From the NCBI RefSeq assembly GCF_905475395.1, contig NC_058338.1:7206935-7270934 (forward strand): DNA of 64,000 nt, read 5' to 3'. Of this stretch, positions 59,757 through 64,000 are shown piece by piece; position 1 is the first letter of the stretch, and each line of letters starts with the position of its first letter. The notes beneath the pieces were generated by a model. That model ran no database searches. It worked only from the letters and a program-made list of their open reading frames with translations, and had not been told where the DNA came from. The DNA is from Chrysoperla carnea. Taxonomy: Eukaryota; Arthropoda; Insecta; Neuroptera; Chrysopidae. The translations under genes were made by a program, and so were the position numbers.

Positions 59757-61689
59757 TTAATTTGATAGAATCTCGTCTATTTGTATGACAGTTGCACCTG
59801 CAAAAATTTTCACATTATTTTTATCAACCACTACAAATTCTGTTCTCCATTTACCCGGTAAAAATATTGACTTCTTTATTTTTGATGAAACCACAACATC
59901 TTTCATCCAATAATTTCCTTTTGGCATCTGAAAGTATATTTTCATTAATGTTAGTATTGTTAGTCGGGTGTTAATAAGTATTTTTCATTTATTTGCTAAA
60001 GGTATCTGTAATATAGATTAGCTATTTCGATTAAAAAAGGTTTTTTTAGCAATTTCTACTTACCACATCATCACATTCTGGTATATTCCCATGAATACCA
60101 TCTGACATGAGTTCTTTGTACACATTAAGGTCAGCGTCGCTCATTAAATCACAAAGAGATAAATCGAAAGCTATCCCTGTTGGTTTGTATTCGTTATTTC
60201 GAAATGTTTTAAATTCACAATGTATCTACAATTGAGAAAATAAACAATTGAGTTAATTGTTGAAATACCCTGTATAGACAATGTTGAATATCAGTGCTTT
60301 GCATTATTTTTAATAAATTGAAAAGTTCTAGAAATCTTTTTTGTATTTCAAGAATCTTTCATAAGACTGACTTGTTAAAAACCCCTACAAATTTTCAACT
60401 CCCTATCTTTGAATGGATTTATCTCGAAAATGATTGGATCTGTCCCAAGTTGCTAGTCTCTAGTCACATATTGTAGCAAATTTGAAAAAGTACAATTAAA
60501 AACTAGTCCTTAAAGTTTATAATCGCCAAAATCTGAAATTTTCACTGTTTTTTCGATTTTTGAGCTTGGATTATATTGAGCCAACATTATAAATAAGTCT
60601 GCAAATAATCAGAACTATCGAATTTAACGCAGACTAAAATGTATATCAATTATGGTGGAAGCGACAAAATTTCAGCCCAATCAGAAACAGGAAAGATGAT
60701 CAAAATCTTGCAATTCTCGATTACAAATATCTGCGGCAGATGAAATATAAATAAAAGCAATTGGAAGAATCAATGAGACCCGATTTGGTTTATACCTGAA
60801 TGAACCAGCTTGTTAGCCAAAATTTAAAAAACTAGCTTAGACTTAGATGGATTTTTCTACCTTTTAAACACATGTCCGGCAAAATAATGAAAATTGTTGT
60901 CAAAAAATGAGTACTTACTTCTGGCTCGTATACATCTTGAAGATAATTAAAAATAACATTCATCGACAAATGAGTTCGATTTGCACGTCGAATTGCCAAT
61001 GATGAATTCGCCATATATTCTGGATTTTGGTATTCAAAATGTGCTTCTAATGGAATGAACAAATATTCAGTACTTTGCGACTAAAAAAAAAAGAGGATTA
61101 TTGAAAAATTTGAATAGAAAAAATTGGGATTCTATATAGTTATTGTGTTTTTCGATCTGATCGCCATTTACATCAACGATTTTAAAGCGTTTCGATACCA
61201 AAACGCAAGTGTTGCCAAAAACTGAAATTTCGTGTGCCATTTAATGAGTATTTAATACGGCTTCTGTGTAAATTTCAAGTCGATTCTCTGTACGGGTTAC
61301 GATAAATTAAAAGTAAGTGCTTTTAAAAATGTTTTACCATTTACATAAAAGTCTTTTATCATTATTCCTTAAGTTTTAAGCATTAAAATCATACCAAAAT
61401 TACGAACTGTGCAAAAAATTAAAAACTTTTTTTTAGTAAAAACACTGACTTTCTAAGTTCTCTCCAAAACACAAAAAAGGTATAAAAGGATGATTAATTG
61501 ATAAATAAAATTTCAAACTTTTTGGATCATTTTCTTTGTTTCGATATCGAAATAAAATGTCCATAATTTGAAGTTTCTACGAATCGAATCGGAGTTTCAC
61601 ATAGAAAGGTATTTATATAATATTACCTCACAATAAACCCCGTAACATATAAATGTCAAGATTCCGCAAATTATTCCTTTATGTTTCAT
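59757..61689 (-). CDS. Gene E: secreted DUF1091-like protein, inverted
   Basis: On the minus strand the exons are 61689-61627, 61080-60919, 60225-60064 and 59927-59757, all phase 0, giving 185 residues. Exon 1 is the signal peptide MKHKGIICGILTFICYGVYC plus E. Exon 2 has EYLFIPLEAHFEY and IRRANRTHLSM with the N-R-T sequon. Exon 3 has FRNNEYKPTG, LCDLMSDADLN and DGIHGNIPEC. Exon 4 starts MPKGNYWMKD, where the other C/D members have FPKG, and contains FLPGKWRTEF. It belongs with C and D despite lying 5.5 kb away in the opposite direction. A TTTATT (AATAAA on the minus strand) follows the stop. DUF1091/CheA-like assignment is an inference from motif order. Confidence 0.9.
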
Positions 61690-61762
61690 GATTCGTGAGT
61701 ATAATAAAAAAATGTTCGTATCAAAATCAAAAATTTACAGAAAGAATTTTAGGAACTACATA

Positions 61763-61770
61763 TATTTATA
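61763..61770 (-). promoter_or_regulatory. TATA box of gene E
   Basis: On the minus strand TATAAATA lies about 80 nt before the ATG, the same spacing as in gene C. Confidence 0.5.
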
Positions 61771-62897
61771 ACGAAAACGATTAAACATGAACAATTTCCA
61801 GAATCAATGGTTCAGTAAAAATATGAGAAAAATATATTAATTCACGGGACAGCACCCATTTTTGTTAAATTGTTATTATATACTTGAAACTTCGAGAGTG
61901 GTTTCCTTTTGACGAGTCTACCAAGCTTTCTCTCTACGATTTATTTCGAAAGTACATGCAATTTCAAATGAGCATGATAACGTCATAATAAAGATATCGG
62001 TCTGAAAAAACGCTGCAGAGAATTTGTCGGACACAGTGACAAATTGACAACTTGATAACATTATTAAGAAGAGTCGTAGGTACACTGAAAGTTTAGTAGA
62101 TTCGCCAAAAGAAAGATTTCTTGCATCCAAATGAAGATAATCCCGATGAAAAAAACTTCACTTGGATTTTTTAAGAGATTTTCACTATACCTAATCTTTG
62201 TAAAAATCTTTCTTGGTCATAATATTGAATCCTAAATATTTCAATTAACTCAGATAATTGTTTATAATTTTTTATGTTTATAAGTTTATATCCGAAATTT
62301 TATAAATCAAATCTGTTATCGCCGGTCAAATCAACATTAATTACGAACATCCAATTATGACATTATGACGGTATAATTGTTGATAAAATGTGTTTAAATT
62401 GTTTGCGTGCATTAAACCATGAAATGATCGCAAAAAATTGCCAAAAAATATAAAGAAAATCTATTATCTCTCATTAATTTTATATAAAATATATAAATTG
62501 GGTTGCTGAATAAAAAATTAGAATCAATTTTTGTATTTTATTTCAATTATTTATAATAAATAATATTTCGGAGTCAGTTCAATATTTTGCCAATAATTTC
62601 TTAAGGTATTTCTATCATTAAATTTCTAAATACTTTATTATATTAAAAGAAGAATATCTTTATTAATTAAAAGAAATTAATATAATAAAAACCACATTAC
62701 GGAAATACTTCCGTATTTGAAATAAAACTAATTTTTGTATAAAATTACCTATTAATTTCAAATGCATATTAAAAATATTAAATTAAAATGTTTTTGCAAT
62801 TGTGTATATATATATATAATGCAAAATTTTTAATTGTGTTTGAATCTGAGGGTCACATTGAATATACTTAATTTAAAATTAAAAATACCTTTTTCAT
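61771..62897. other. No gene seen
   Basis: The minus-strand frame at 61918-62130 is somewhat GC-richer but has no recognisable domain. From 62460 the sequence is AT-rich with a short TATATA run at 62808. Confidence 0.4.
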
Positions 62898-63533
62898 TCA
62901 GTAAGCTGTTGGCTCTTAAAAACGAACCACAGGACAAAATCAGAACCCTACCGATGGAGGAGCAACTCTACAAGATATGCTTTCCAACGAGAGAAGACTG
63001 GAAGGTCAGCGGAGGACCAAGACATGGCCAAATTTGGTTCACAGACGGCTCCAAAACTGCAGAGGGTGTTGGCGCGGCCCAAGAAGGGCTGCTGACACAT
63101 CCATCAAGTTGGACAGTTACAATACTGTATTCCAGGCAGAGCTGGTAGCCATCATGAGATGTGTTGACCACCTCCAATTGGCCAATTTGAAGGATGATGT
63201 GATTAGTATTTGCACATACAGTCAAACAGCACTCAAAGCGCTATCAAACTGTACAGTGTCATCGCCACTCGTCACTCGGCACAATAAAGTCAATATTACC
63301 TGGATCCCCGGACACTCTGGTTGGAACGGTAATGAGAGAGCAGACAAGCTGGCCAAACTGGGAACCACCATGGCTCCCACTCAAGAAAAGCTTGGGAGGA
63401 TGCCATACCAAGAAGATCTTAACAGATTAGGAGATAATCTGAAAAACCAACAATTAAAGGCATGGACCAGCTACGAGGGAGGGCGAATCGCCAAAAGCAT
63501 GTTGGGTGAAGGAAACTCGCTCGCTATTTTAAT
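62898..63533 (+). mobile_element. LINE RNase H fragment, frameshifted and catalytically broken
   Basis: The first frame (to about 63080) reads IWFTDGSKTAEGVGAA, with the first RNase H aspartate. The second frame (from about 63090) reads LDSYNTVFQAELVAI with the catalytic glutamate, then CTYSQTALKAL, and finally TWIPGHSGWNGNERADKLAK. The third catalytic aspartate, normally in S-D-S-Q, is replaced by tyrosine (codon at 63217). A frameshift separates the two parts. The DNA matches 26390-26818 (minus) and breaks off at 63533 at GGAAACTCGCTCG. It is a fossil of a Jockey/R1-type LINE. Confidence 0.9.
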
Positions 63534-64000
63534 CTATCGAAAATTAAAATAATTTATTATCAATTATTTTATTATAATATAATTTACTTTTTGATCCAAT
63601 AAATTGAATTAAAAAAGTGTTTTTTTACTTCGATTTTATTTTCTTTAATAAAAAAAAACTTATAAATTACCTTGAATTTCTCCAAAAATTCTTAACACCG
63701 CAAAACTATTTATTATAAATATATAGATACTCATTATTATTATTTCTGATTAATTTATATCCAAAAAGTCAAGGTTACTTTGTGTATACACTTAATTTAT
63801 TACAAGAATGCAATTATTATTAATAAATTGTAAAAAAACAAAATAAATTTTTAAGATAAAACATTAAAAATCTTTGGTAACAAAATATAATTACTTTAAT
63901 AAATTTACTGATTATATTAATTACTTTGTGTTTATTAATTATATAGCTTACGGGTAATAATAGCTCTGTGTAAGGTATGACATTCTAACAAGGGTGTTAA
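63534..64000. other. No gene; AT-rich window end
   Basis: Almost pure A/T spacer with no exon or repeat boundary. Confidence 0.5.

Overview
The window is AT-rich nuclear DNA from an insect. The evidence is GT-AG introns, short secreted proteins with signal peptides, tRNA-derived SINEs, LINE fragments, a mariner transposase fossil and many small terminal-inverted-repeat elements of insect type. I cannot place the order from sequence alone. Nothing bacterial, plasmid-like or viral is evident, and there are no rRNA genes, CRISPR arrays or convincing functional tRNA genes.

From 0 to 20 kb the sequence is gene-poor and full of repeats: two copies of a LINE 3' end, a piggyBac-like MITE with TTAA ends, a decayed mariner transposase, two copies of one tRNA-derived SINE with target-site duplications, and a direct repeat at 18.7-19.1 kb. 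The first clear gene lies at 20.9-21.8 kb. It is a secreted protein with a ten-cysteine TIL (trypsin-inhibitor-like) domain followed by an acidic Ser/Glu/Pro tail made of a 10-residue tandem repeat. A hammerhead-ribozyme-like core sits at 22.46 kb. From 23 to 41 kb the sequence is again mostly repeats: a foldback element, LINE RNase H/3' ends, a five-unit array of about 316 bp, a (TG)n tract and a dispersed element seen three times.

From 41.8 to 54.3 kb there are four tandem plus-strand genes (A-D), and a fifth (E) lies inverted at 59.8-61.7 kb. They form one paralogous family. Each has four exons and three phase-0 introns; exon 1 encodes only the signal peptide, and the predicted precursors are 177-192 residues. 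Shared marks are an N-x-T sequon after a basic residue in exon 2, a C-D pair and a D-G-x-x-G-N-x-P-E-x(0-1)-C block in exon 3, and an F-x-x-G-[KR]-W block in exon 4. The layout resembles DUF1091 proteins, which include the Drosophila CheA/CheB type and are thought to be distant relatives of MD-2/GM2-activator lipid-binding proteins. That assignment is inferred from motifs. C, D and E form one subgroup with TATA boxes about 55-85 nt before the ATG; A and B are more diverged. The five loci look like a birth-and-death cluster of small secreted ligand-carrier or chemosensory proteins.

The right end (54-64 kb) holds repeat clusters, a second tRNA-like SINE fused to another dispersed repeat, gene E, and a frameshifted LINE RNase H fragment that has lost a catalytic aspartate. 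No gene outside the TIL gene and the five-member family can be supported with confidence. Exon boundaries were placed by eye from splice signals, reading frame and paralogue alignment.
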